From: PALSA-1353 sp050012375
GTDB lineage: Bacteria; Planctomycetota; Phycisphaerae; Tepidisphaerales; Tepidisphaeraceae
NCBI GenBank assembly: GCA_050012375.1
Contig: JBEKHH010000013.1
Location: forward strand, 1-64,000
DNA: 64,000 nt
Direction of reading: 5' to 3'
A program made the translations under genes and the position numbers. The notes beneath the pieces are model-generated. The model did not search any database and was not told the DNA's origin. It saw only the letters and a program-made list of their open reading frames with translations. This document shows, in pieces, positions 16,143-23,638 of the stretch. Numbering within the stretch: position 1 is the stretch's first letter; each line of letters opens with the position of its first letter.

Positions 16143-16553
16143 ATGGCGGACTTTACCAGCATCGTTAAGCAAACGAAGCGTCATTACGACGTGCGGATCA
16201 GGCGCTGGCGCTCCAACATGAGCGGCAAAGCCTGGCGCGTTTATTGCCACGACGGGCGGGTCATCAACTGGATCGAATCTCCCCAGCCCAAGACGCCGCT
16301 GAGCCTCGCCATCTTCCTGCACGAGGTGGGGCATCACGTCATTGGCTTTGAGAAATACCGCCGCCGGTGCGAGGAGGAGTTTCATGTCTGGATGTGGGCG
16401 GTGAAGGAAATGCGCCGGCGCGGAATTGAACCGAACGAAAAGGTACATCGGCGGGTGGAGCTTTCGATGCGGTACGCGGTGAGAAAGGCGATGCGGCGCG
16501 GCATCAAGGAAATACCTGCGACGCTGATGCGATACGTGCACAGCGCGGCGTAA
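16143..16553 (+). CDS. small zincin-like protein with an HExGH motif
   Basis: A 136-residue basic protein. FLHEVGHHVIGF gives H60-E61-x-x-H64, the zinc-metalloprotease signature; a downstream Glu in RRRCEEEFHVW could be the third ligand. GGAGGA ends two bases before the ATG, which supports this start. No signal peptide, so probably cytoplasmic. Much smaller than typical metallopeptidases; it resembles minimal ImmA/IrrE-like or DUF-type zincins, but I cannot name the family. Confidence 0.7.
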   Translation: MADFTSIVKQTKRHYDVRIRRWRSNMSGKAWRVYCHDGRVINWIESPQPKTPLSLAIFLHEVGHHVIGFEKYRRRCEEEFHVWMWAVKEMRRRGIEPNEKVHRRVELSMRYAVRKAMRRGIKEIPATLMRYVHSAA

Positions 16554-16594
16554 AAAAAGTTTAGCCGCGTCGGACTCGACGCGTTCTTTTTTTA
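16552..16594. terminator. bidirectional intrinsic terminator
   Basis: CGCGTCG-GACT-CGACGCG (16566-16583) is a perfect 7-bp stem flanked by AAAAAAAG on the left and TTCTTTTTTT on the right, so a T-run follows the stem on both strands. It sits between two convergent genes and overlaps both stop-codon regions. It resembles the GTTTAGCCGCG hairpin repeat but with a different loop. Confidence 0.85.
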
Positions 16595-17611
16595 CGCCGC
16601 CGGCGCCGCTTCCGCGGGCGGGGTTGTGCTCGCCCGCGTTTCGGCGATGGCCTTTGATTCCGGCTCGGTGCGCGGATGAATCCGCAGCACCCCGTCTTCC
16701 ATCAACAAACGAATCTTCGCCAGCGCCTTGTTCTGAATCTGCCGCACCCGCTCCTTGGTTACGCCGATGATCTTGCCCACCTCTTCCAGGGTCATCGGCG
16801 ATTCCTCGACCTGCTGCCAATTGAATCGGCGGCGAATCACCGTCTGCTCGACGCTCGACAAATCCGCGAGGTTGCGATCGACGATGGCCTTCAATTCGTC
16901 GATGCAGTCGTCCTCGATCTGATCGCGGCGGCGATCGGCCCAGTCGCTGTGCTCCATGTCCGGCTCGAATTCCACCGGAAATCGCGTGCGGTGTTTGGAG
17001 GCCTTCATGGCGGTTCGGCTGAAGCCCTTCAAAATCGCCCGGCAGGCGTAGGTGCTGAACTTGAATCCGCGGTCGATGGAGAACTTGTCCACCGCTCGAA
17101 GCAACGCCATGTTCCCTTCGCTGACCACCTCTGCGAAATCGACGTCGCCCAGCCGCGTGCGCTTGGCCATCGCCAGGACCAGCGCCAGGTTGGTCCGCAC
17201 CAGGTATTCGCGGAAGTGCTCGAATTTCTGATGCCAATCCAGAAACGCCTTGGCGCGGCTGAGGGTCAGGCCTTGGGCGCGGATTTCCTTTTGCAGCGCC
17301 AATAGGCGCTTCTTGCAATAGTTGAAGCGGAGGAACATCAAGCGCTCTTCAGGCGCCTTCATCAACTGCGGCGGAGAGCCGTAGCCGAGATCGGCCAGGT
17401 CCACGCGCGTCGGCTGATACCAACTCGTCAGCGGCAACTCGCGCTCGGCATCCTCGGTGAACAACTCCTCTTCCACGCGCTTGCGGCGGAACGCGGAGCT
17501 GTCCATGTAGGCGTAGTTTTCCTCCAGCAGGCGGGTCACGCGCTCCCGGATGCTCCGCGGCACCGGCGACTGCCGCCGCTGCGTCTTAATTGTCTTCAAT
17601 ATCGTGGCCAT
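16592..17611 (-). CDS. RNA polymerase sigma-70 family factor
   Basis: A 339-residue sigma factor. Region 2 covers VRTNLALVLAMAKR to KFSIDRGFKFSTYACRAILKGFSR, region 3 follows, and region 4 is TLEEVGKIIGVTKERVRQIQNKALAKIR. The promoter-reading region 2.3-2.4 departs from RpoD (KFSTYACRAILKGF rather than KFSTYATWWIRQAI), and region 1.1 is replaced by ~100 family-specific residues, so it is an alternative, group 2/3-like factor rather than the main sigma. The Ala/Thr/Pro-rich C-terminal 20 residues are an added tail. Confidence 0.9.
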   Translation of the reverse strand: MATILKTIKTQRRQSPVPRSIRERVTRLLEENYAYMDSSAFRRKRVEEELFTEDAERELPLTSWYQPTRVDLADLGYGSPPQLMKAPEERLMFLRFNYCKKRLLALQKEIRAQGLTLSRAKAFLDWHQKFEHFREYLVRTNLALVLAMAKRTRLGDVDFAEVVSEGNMALLRAVDKFSIDRGFKFSTYACRAILKGFSRTAMKASKHRTRFPVEFEPDMEHSDWADRRRDQIEDDCIDELKAIVDRNLADLSSVEQTVIRRRFNWQQVEESPMTLEEVGKIIGVTKERVRQIQNKALAKIRLLMEDGVLRIHPRTEPESKAIAETRASTTPPAEAAPAA

Positions 17612-17915
17612 CGGTGGCCTACCTTTCCACGCGGTTGAGTCGCAGTCTCTGTTCTACCCCAAGCAAACCACGTTCACAACGGCAAAATTATTATCTCTTT
17701 TCCTTCCGAAAAATTCTTGCGCTGCTTACCCAAGTTCCCGTTCGGACTCTAACTACTTAACCCACCATTATTAAGAGAATATTTCCAGTTGCCGGAATCT
17801 CGCCCGGCGGCGGTGGACACCTTTACCGACCCGCGCCGGCAACCTCCCGGCGGTGGTCAGTTTTTGGCAGAATCGTTATCCTCACCTGTCAATTCATCCA
17901 GGAACGGCGCATTCG
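17612..17915. other. divergent intergenic stretch, AT-rich in the middle
   Basis: This 304-base gap separates the sigma factor and nadD, which diverge. Positions ~17675-17790 are clearly more AT-rich than the surroundings and would hold both promoters; on the minus strand GATAATAATT at ~17690 is a possible -10 region. No gene is visible. Confidence 0.4.
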
Positions 17916-18512
17916 ATGCGGAAAAAAATCTGTTTTGGCGGGACATTCAATCCGATCCACCACGGCCATCTGCTGTGCGCCAGGGCCGCGGCCGAGGCCG
18001 TGGGGGCCGACTGCGTTGTCCTGTTCCCCACGGGTTCGCCCCCTCATAAGCCCGGCGAGACCGATCTGGCCGGGGCCGAGCATCGACTGCAAATGTGCAG
18101 ACTTGCCATCGCTGGATCTGGTGGCTTTGAAATCGACGATCGCGAGCTGCGCAGGCCGGGACCCAGTTTTACGATCGATACGGCCCGCCAGCTTCGCCGA
18201 GAGGGCTGGGATGAGGTGACCTGGCTCATCGGGTCGGATATGCTGAACCTTCTGCCAAGTTGGCATGAGCCCGAGGCCCTGCTGGCGGAGGTGCGATTCC
18301 TCATTATGGCCAGGCCTGGCGCGAATCCGTCCTGGTCAAAGCTTCCGGCCGAGTTTCAAAAGCTGCGCAAAAATGTGGTGGACGTCCCGCAGATCGACAT
18401 CAGCGCAACCGACATCCGCCACCGGGTTGGGCTTGGCCTGCCAATCGACTTTCTCGCCCCGCCGGAGGTGTGCCGGTATATCTTGGAGCATCGGCTATAC
18501 CACCATCGGTAA
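17916..18512 (+). CDS. nadD: nicotinate-nucleotide adenylyltransferase
   Basis: A 198-residue nucleotidyltransferase that makes deamido-NAD from nicotinate mononucleotide and ATP. Residues 8-18 are GGTFNPIHHGH with the HxGH active site, and ISATDIRHRVG near the C-terminus is the ISST-x-IR equivalent. The ATG before RKKICFGGTFNP gives the standard start; an upstream in-frame ATG would add 21 unrelated residues. Confidence 0.95.
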   Translation: MRKKICFGGTFNPIHHGHLLCARAAAEAVGADCVVLFPTGSPPHKPGETDLAGAEHRLQMCRLAIAGSGGFEIDDRELRRPGPSFTIDTARQLRREGWDEVTWLIGSDMLNLLPSWHEPEALLAEVRFLIMARPGANPSWSKLPAEFQKLRKNVVDVPQIDISATDIRHRVGLGLPIDFLAPPEVCRYILEHRLYHHR

Positions 18513-18564
18513 CATCGCCGACGGAGGCGGTGTGTTTCCATGCTGGTGGATGGCCCGTTGTCGT

Positions 18565-18580
18565 CTACCGTATTCGGTAG
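18565..18580. promoter_or_regulatory. inverted repeat upstream of the BrnT-like pair
   Basis: CTACCG-TATT-CGGTAG is a perfect 6-base inverted repeat ending about 20 bases before the toxin start; a likely autoregulatory operator. Confidence 0.45.
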
Positions 18581-18601
18581 TACACTTGTTTGCGAGATCG
18601 C

Positions 18602-18928
18602 GTGCGGCACGAACGCTTCGAGTGGGATGAAGACAAGGCTATAGCGAATCTGGCGAAGCATCGCGTCACGTTTGAGGAAGCCGCCGCAGTGCTTGCCGAT
18701 CCATTTGCCGAGCACAGCCATGTCACCACTTTCGATGGTCCACATTCGCAGGAGGAGGATCGATGGAAGACGATGGGATCATATCCGTTCGACCGGTCAA
18801 AGATATTTCTGGTCGTATGGACAAGGCGTGTGGATGCCGAAGGCTTGCTGGTCACGCGCATCATTGGCGCGCGGCTACTGACGGTGCGGGAGAGAAAGGC
18901 ATACAAAAATGAAACGCCAAACCGCTAG
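18602..18928 (+). CDS. brnT: BrnT-family toxin (DUF497)
   Basis: A ~108-residue RelE-fold ribonuclease toxin. FEWDEDKAIANLAKHRVTF-EEAAAVLADP is the BrnT hallmark, and the C-terminal IIGARLLTVRERKAY matches the family's R-x-[IL]-S-AR-x3-x-ER element. The start is GTG (MRHERFEW) or, four codons earlier, TTG. It overlaps the next gene by 20 bases, the standard toxin-first order of brnTA. Confidence 0.88.
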   Translation: MRHERFEWDEDKAIANLAKHRVTFEEAAAVLADPFAEHSHVTTFDGPHSQEEDRWKTMGSYPFDRSKIFLVVWTRRVDAEGLLVTRIIGARLLTVRERKAYKNETPNR

Positions 18929-19274
18929 AACCATTCGGTTTAACGCCTCACAAATCAAGCCGCCTTCCGCCGCTGACAGGCATCGCATTGAACGCGCCAG
19001 CAGCGGTCCCATTGATACCAGCGAAATTCCCGAGGTTCGCCGCATGAAAAGGCACGGCCCCATCTGGCACGCCATCGCCCAAGGAATGCAGCGTCAAGCC
19101 CTCTCCGGCCATGCTCTCTGGAAGCTGGCCCGGCAGATTTGTCCACGGATGCCGGAGTCCGCCGTTTACGAATTCCTGGCCGACAAACGCTCGGTCCGCG
19201 TCGAATACGCCGACGCCATGTTGCAGGCGCTAGGCGTGCGGTTGATGCCCGCGCGCAAAAGGCGGGCCGGATAA
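18909..19274 (+). CDS. antitoxin partner of BrnT with a helix-turn-helix-like C-terminus
   Basis: A 121-residue basic protein overlapping brnT. Usual BrnA antitoxins are ribbon-helix-helix proteins; this one instead ends in PESAVYEFLADKRSVRV-EYADAMLQALGVRL, which looks like a helix-turn-helix of the XRE kind. The N-terminal half, with an SEIPEV stretch, could bind the toxin. Antitoxin status is inferred from overlap and position. Confidence 0.65.
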   Translation: MKRQTARTIRFNASQIKPPSAADRHRIERASSGPIDTSEIPEVRRMKRHGPIWHAIAQGMQRQALSGHALWKLARQICPRMPESAVYEFLADKRSVRVEYADAMLQALGVRLMPARKRRAG

Positions 19275-19310
19275 TACCCATGGCTGCCGGACGGCACGCG
19301 CCGGCTCTCT

Positions 19311-20636
19311 ATGATCAATCATTTCGACATTGCCTATGGCTTGGGCGTTGGCCTGTCTTCGCCGTTCTGGCTGGCAAAGCCGTCTTCCCGACGCAAGGTG
19401 CTGACGGCCTTTTCCCAGCGCATGGGTTACGTCCCGGGACGCGATCTTTCCAAACCCGCCATCATGATCCATGCGGTGAGCCTCGGCGAAATCAACGCCA
19501 CGCCGTCGCTGATCAATGTCCTCCGCGCCGGCCGGCCGGGAATCGATTTCATCGTTTCGGTCACCACCGAGACGGGCTTTGCGCGCGGGCGGGAGTTGTA
19601 TGGATCCGCGCCGGATGTGACGCTCGTCCGATATCCGCTGGATTTCACGGCCGCGGTCCAGCGCCTGCTCGACACGCTCCGGCCCGCGGTTGTCGTGCTC
19701 CTGGAACTGGAGGTCTGGCCGAACTTCCTTCGCCGCTGCGCCCAGCGCAAGACGCCGGTCATCCTGGTCAATGGGAGGATCACGCCGGGGAGTTTCCGCA
19801 AATATCGGCTGGCCCGGCCGCTGGTTGGATCGATGTTCGCCCGCCTGCATCACGTCGCGGTGCAGGACCCGGAATATGCCCGGCGATTTGTGGAACTGGG
19901 CGTGCCTTCCAATCGTGTGAGCGTTACCGGCACGATGAAATTCGACACCGCCCAAATCGCCGACGACATTGCCGGCGCAAACGACTTGGCCGCGGCGGTT
20001 GGATTGTCGCCCGGCAAGCAGCCGATCTGGGTTTGCGGCTCGACCGGGCCGGGGGAGGAAGCGATTTTGCTCCCGCTGTATCGCCGCCTGCTCAACCGTT
20101 TTGCCGATTTGCGCCTGGTGATCGTCCCGCGAAAGCCCGAGCGATTCGATGAAGTGGCCGAACTGATCGCGGCCAGTGGATTTGGCGTGGTTCGCCGTTC
20201 TCGCCCCGCCGACCCCCCGCCGCCCAGCCTCCCCTCGCCGATTATTCTTGGCGACACCATCGGCGAGCTGCGCAAATTTTATGCCCTGGCCGATGCCGTC
20301 TTCGTCGGCCGGACCCTTCTTGACCTCGGCCATCGCCAGCACGGCAGCGATATGATCGAACCGGCGGCCCTGGCCAAGCCCGTCGTCGTCGGCCCATTCA
20401 CCGCCAATTTCGCCGAGGCGATCAACTGCTTCCGCCGGGCCGAGGCAATGATCCTCGTGCAAAACGCGCAAGAACTGGAAGCGGCGATTGCGACTCTGCT
20501 TTCCGATTCCGCTGCGGCCAGGCGTCTCGGGCTGCGCGCGCGACAGGTCGTTAAAAACCAGCAAGGCGCCACCGACCGCCACGCCCGGATCATCCTTGAC
20601 ACCCTCAACTCCGTCTTGACGATGAAACCCGCATGA
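19311..20636 (+). CDS. waaA: Kdo transferase (3-deoxy-D-manno-octulosonic acid transferase)
   Basis: A 441-residue GT-B enzyme that adds Kdo to lipid A precursors at the inner membrane. Residues 57-60 are SLGE with the catalytic Glu60; VTTETGFARG and LELEVWPNFL match the conserved TTxT and ETELWPN elements, and GTMKFD and the late EPAALAKPVVVGP also fit. Full family length. Its stop overlaps the next start as ATGA. Together with lpxK and gmhA it shows that the organism makes Kdo-lipid A type LPS. Confidence 0.93.
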   Translation: MINHFDIAYGLGVGLSSPFWLAKPSSRRKVLTAFSQRMGYVPGRDLSKPAIMIHAVSLGEINATPSLINVLRAGRPGIDFIVSVTTETGFARGRELYGSAPDVTLVRYPLDFTAAVQRLLDTLRPAVVVLLELEVWPNFLRRCAQRKTPVILVNGRITPGSFRKYRLARPLVGSMFARLHHVAVQDPEYARRFVELGVPSNRVSVTGTMKFDTAQIADDIAGANDLAAAVGLSPGKQPIWVCGSTGPGEEAILLPLYRRLLNRFADLRLVIVPRKPERFDEVAELIAASGFGVVRRSRPADPPPPSLPSPIILGDTIGELRKFYALADAVFVGRTLLDLGHRQHGSDMIEPAALAKPVVVGPFTANFAEAINCFRRAEAMILVQNAQELEAAIATLLSDSAAARRLGLRARQVVKNQQGATDRHARIILDTLNSVLTMKPA

Positions 20637-21415
20637 GACTCTTTGCCCAACTCCAGCGCAAACTCGGCCCTTACGCCATACCCAACGTCACGCTTTATCT
20701 CATCGCATTTCAGGGCTTCACGTTCTTTATTTCCATCGTCCGGCCGGATTACCTCTCCAAGCTGGTGCTCACTCACGATGGGCTTTTCGCCGGCGAATGG
20801 TGGCGGCTGCTGACCCTTCTGATCATGCCGCCGCTCCTGCATCCCGTCTTCCTCATCTTCTATCTCTTCATCTATTTCATGATCGGCACGACCCTGGAAG
20901 CGCGCTGGGGAACCTTCCAGTACAATATTTATATTCTGCTCGGATACCTGGCCACGGTCCTGGTCGTGCTCATTCCCGGCGCGGTCGTTTCCAATTTCTA
21001 TCTGATGGAATCCATCTTCCTCGCCTTCGCCTGGCTCTATCCCGATTTCGAATTCCTCCTGTTTTTCATTTTGCCGGTCAAGGTGAAATGGCTCGGCCTG
21101 CTCGGCTGGATCTTCTACATTGTGGCCTTTCTCGGGGGAGGCTGGACGACCAAGGCCGAGGTCGCCGCCGGGTCGATCAATTTCCTCCTGTTTTTCCATT
21201 CCGATCTGGTCCATCGGATTCTCACCTCCAACCGGAGATTCAAGGGCGGCATGGCCCGGGCCCGCGCTCAGGAGGCCAAGCCCCCGATGCACGTCTGCGC
21301 CGCCTGCGGCGTCACCGACCAATCCGATCGCAAAATGGAATTCCGCTATTGCCCCCTATGCACCGGCACGCCGGCCTATTGCATCGATCATATTGCGAAT
21401 CATCAGCATCGATGA
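20633..21415 (+). CDS. rhomboid-like membrane protein with a C-terminal zinc ribbon, likely inactive
   Basis: A 260-residue protein with about five or six membrane helices. LFAGEWWRLLT and the following helices resemble rhomboids, but the catalytic GxSG serine and the late His are not visible. Residues ~220-245 hold CAACG...CPLC, a two-pair zinc ribbon on the cytoplasmic end. Translationally coupled to waaA by a 4-base overlap. Possibly a scaffold rather than a protease. Confidence 0.7.
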   Translation: MRLFAQLQRKLGPYAIPNVTLYLIAFQGFTFFISIVRPDYLSKLVLTHDGLFAGEWWRLLTLLIMPPLLHPVFLIFYLFIYFMIGTTLEARWGTFQYNIYILLGYLATVLVVLIPGAVVSNFYLMESIFLAFAWLYPDFEFLLFFILPVKVKWLGLLGWIFYIVAFLGGGWTTKAEVAAGSINFLLFFHSDLVHRILTSNRRFKGGMARARAQEAKPPMHVCAACGVTDQSDRKMEFRYCPLCTGTPAYCIDHIANHQHR

Positions 21416-21434
21416 AAGAGAAAGACCGTCATTT

Positions 21435-21499
21435 GTCATTGGTCATTTGTCACTTGTCATTGGCTATTTACAAACGACAAGTGACAAATGACCAATGAC
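21435..21499. repeat. TGACAAATG repeat locus 1, perfect 24-bp inverted arms
   Basis: Arms at 21435-21458 and 21476-21499 are exact reverse complements, each built from TGACAAATGACC/TGACAAG units, with a 17-base loop. It lies between two convergent genes and would form a strong hairpin in both transcripts. Confidence 0.85.
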
Positions 21500-21507
21500 A
21501 ATTCCCC

Positions 21508-22398
21508 TCACTTCACTTCCATCACCACGATCGACACGTCGTCCTTGGGCTGAAGGCTGCCGGTCTCTTTGTCCAGACTTTCCGATAGCTCGCGCAGCAG
21601 TTGCTCGGTGGGCATGTCGCGGCGGCGCTCCAATTCCGTGCGCCATCGCTCCGTATTGAGGCTCTGGTCATCTCCGAAGGCCACTTCGATCCCGTCGGTG
21701 TACAGGAACATGCGATCGCCCACGCGAAGCTGGATTTCGCAATCGACATATTGTTCTTCGGGGAAAATGCCCAGCAGGCCCCCTACCGACTCCACGTTCA
21801 TTGTCGTCCCATCCGCCCGCATCAGCAGCGGATACGGATGGCCCGCCCCGGCGAACCTCCCCGCCAGCGTGGAGGTGTTGATCATGCCGTAAACCGCGGT
21901 GGCGAACGTCGCCTGAGTCAGTCTCTGCTCCACCAGCGCCGCGTTAAGCCCTCCCAGCGCTTCGCTCGGAGCCAGAAGCCGATATCCCTGCGGCGTGATC
22001 TGCTTGGTCACCAGCGCGTTCTTGATGAACATCGTCAGCAGGGCGGCCGGCATGCCGTGCCCCACCGCGTCTGCCATGTAAAACCCCACGTGCTTTTCGT
22101 CCAAACGCGCCACGTCATAAATATCCCCGCTCACGTAACCCGCCGGACGGTACAGCGTGTGAAAATGGATCGGCCCAACCTGCGGCAGGGTCTTGGGCAG
22201 AAAATCCTGTTGCAGGCGCGCCGCCAGACGCAGCTCCTCGTCCAGCCGGTGCATGTAATAATTCACCGTCTCATCGCGCCGATTCAGGAAATTGATTTGC
22301 TGGCGCAGCAAAGCCAGTTCGCTCTCCAGCCGCTCGACCGCGTCCGTCGCCGGACCGGCCGCCTCTTCTAGGGATGTTTCTACCACTTGGGCGCGCAC
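21508..22398 (-). CDS. PP2C-type (SpoIIE/RsbU) serine phosphatase
   Basis: A 296-residue protein: residues ~20-65 form a coiled coil, followed by a SpoIIE domain with metal-binding aspartates in SGDIYD, YMADAVGHGMPAALLT, LYTDGIEVA and PKDDVSIVV. Phosphatases of this type act on anti-sigma-factor antagonists in partner-switching pathways. No transmembrane or PAS domain is present, so it is soluble and its input unclear. No cognate antagonist is adjacent. Confidence 0.9.
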   Translation of the reverse strand: MRAQVVETSLEEAAGPATDAVERLESELALLRQQINFLNRRDETVNYYMHRLDEELRLAARLQQDFLPKTLPQVGPIHFHTLYRPAGYVSGDIYDVARLDEKHVGFYMADAVGHGMPAALLTMFIKNALVTKQITPQGYRLLAPSEALGGLNAALVEQRLTQATFATAVYGMINTSTLAGRFAGAGHPYPLLMRADGTTMNVESVGGLLGIFPEEQYVDCEIQLRVGDRMFLYTDGIEVAFGDDQSLNTERWRTELERRRDMPTEQLLRELSESLDKETGSLQPKDDVSIVVMEVK

Positions 22399-22469
22399 GG
22401 ATTCCTCTCATTCGATGTCGGCTAGGGGCAATGGCAACTTGATACTGCCAGGACAATTTCGGACGGCAA

Positions 22470-22934
22470 TCATTTAGCCGGCGGACTGACAGCCTCTTTC
22501 GGCACATCCAGGTGATCCCCCGGTTTCAGCTTCAATCGTGCCGCGGTCCCCTCTGTGAGTTCGATCGCATATCTCGCCGGCAACTCGCTGCTGACGCCGC
22601 GCTCGCTATAGGCTTCCAGACGAATGATGCTGACGATGTCCCCGCTGTCGTTGAGGAAGATTACATCCAGCGGGAAATGAACGTCGTGGTTCCAGAAAGT
22701 CTGTACCTGTTCGTCAGCCAGCGGGAAGATCATGCCATGGTCCGGATCGAGGTGATCGCGGTGCATCAGCCCAACCCTCTGGTCACGAAGACTGGCGGCA
22801 ATCTCCAGGTTGAAGTTTTCCGCCCCAATCCGCATCCGCGTAACAGGCAGAGAACTCACCGCCGGCCGATCGCAGCCGATCAGCCCAATGGCCAGCAGCA
22901 TCGCAGCGACGATTGGCCAGGCATGACGGTTCAT
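22470..22934 (-). CDS. DUF192-family lipoprotein
   Basis: A 154-residue protein. The N-terminus MNRHAWPIVAAMLLAIGLIGC ends in a lipobox (LIGC), so it is probably anchored in a membrane by lipidated Cys21. The rest is a DUF192 domain: the MHRDHL, MIF and LDVIFLN segments and ARYAIELTEGTAARL are typical. Molecular role of the family is unknown. Start set at the ATG before the signal peptide. Confidence 0.85.
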   Translation of the reverse strand: MNRHAWPIVAAMLLAIGLIGCDRPAVSSLPVTRMRIGAENFNLEIAASLRDQRVGLMHRDHLDPDHGMIFPLADEQVQTFWNHDVHFPLDVIFLNDSGDIVSIIRLEAYSERGVSSELPARYAIELTEGTAARLKLKPGDHLDVPKEAVSPPAK

Positions 22935-23118
22935 AGTTGATCGCCGGCCCCTTCCCGCTTTGTGACGAATCTTACACGTGAGGAGAAGCGAGAGAATTCC
23001 CGCAAGGGCCCAGTTCATGGATAGAAGTTCTATACAGAAACAGGGGCTCATGGCTAGTGGATTGTGAAAGGAAAACTCGCACCAAATAAAGCGCACAGTT
23101 CTCGAACCGCCCAACCCT

Positions 23119-23147
23119 GTTTAGCCGCGACCCGAAGGGGAGCGCGT
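23119..23147 (+). repeat. GC hairpin repeat, standard copy
   Basis: Contains GTTTAGCCGCGACCCGAAGG followed by GGAGCGCGT; CGCGaCCC and GGGgaGCGCG can pair around GAAG. It lies in the 284-base gap between the DUF192 and DUF433 genes, where I see no other element. Confidence 0.8.
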
Positions 23148-23218
23148 CTTTCGGATCGCCGAGAATCCGCCCCCCACTTCGAATTCCCCGCATCACCGAT
23201 TCATGTTAACATACGTCT

Positions 23219-23443
23219 ATGCAGCGCCAGCGCGCGGTCATCAAGCTTGATCCCGACATTCAAAGCAGATCGCCTTGTTTCGCCGGCACGCGCGTGCCCA
23301 TGAAATCGCTATTCGATTATCTCACCCGCGGCCGATCCCTGGATTATTTTCTCGAGCAGTTCCCGTCCGTTAAGCGTCGGCAAGCCACCGCCATTTTAGA
23401 ACGGGCCGGAAAGCTCATTTCGCGCGCTCCCCGGGCGGCATGA
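23219..23443 (+). CDS. DUF433 antitoxin-like protein
   Basis: A 74-residue DNA-binding protein: SPCFAGTRVPMKSLFDYLTRG...FLEQFPSVKRRQATAIL is the DUF433 pattern (GTR[VI]PV-x2-L-x-DYL-x2-G...FPSV). These small helix-turn-helix proteins usually precede DUF5615 PIN-like toxins. Here its stop overlaps the ATG of the toxin remnant, so the original pair is recognisable. Confidence 0.85.
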   Translation: MQRQRAVIKLDPDIQSRSPCFAGTRVPMKSLFDYLTRGRSLDYFLEQFPSVKRRQATAILERAGKLISRAPRAA

Positions 23444-23520
23444 AAGTGCTGCTCGACGAAAACCCGCCCCACGCGCTTCGCGCCCAACTACCGGGCCATG
23501 GCGTTCTCGTTAATCTTCTC
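23440..23520 (+). pseudogene. truncated DUF5615 (PIN-like) toxin
   Basis: MKVLLDENPPHALRAQLPGH is the canonical N-terminus of DUF5615 toxins, but similarity ends near codon 25; the rest of the frame is unrelated and runs antisense into the restriction gene. The toxin therefore appears cut at ~23515, leaving an orphan antitoxin. Confidence 0.7.
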
Positions 23521-23638
23521 TGCATGCTGCGGGTTGCTCGGATCGCGCCAAGCGGATTCGGCTACCACGAGCCTTTGGAACTTGTTGTCGCTCGATCATT
23601 CTATCGCCGAGCTAACGAACCGCCCCCTTCGTGGAGTC

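Noticed and set aside
16044..17318. 424-codon frame overlapping the sigma factor
   Set aside because: The sigma-70 frame has regions 2 and 4 intact; the alternative has none and overlaps the terminator.
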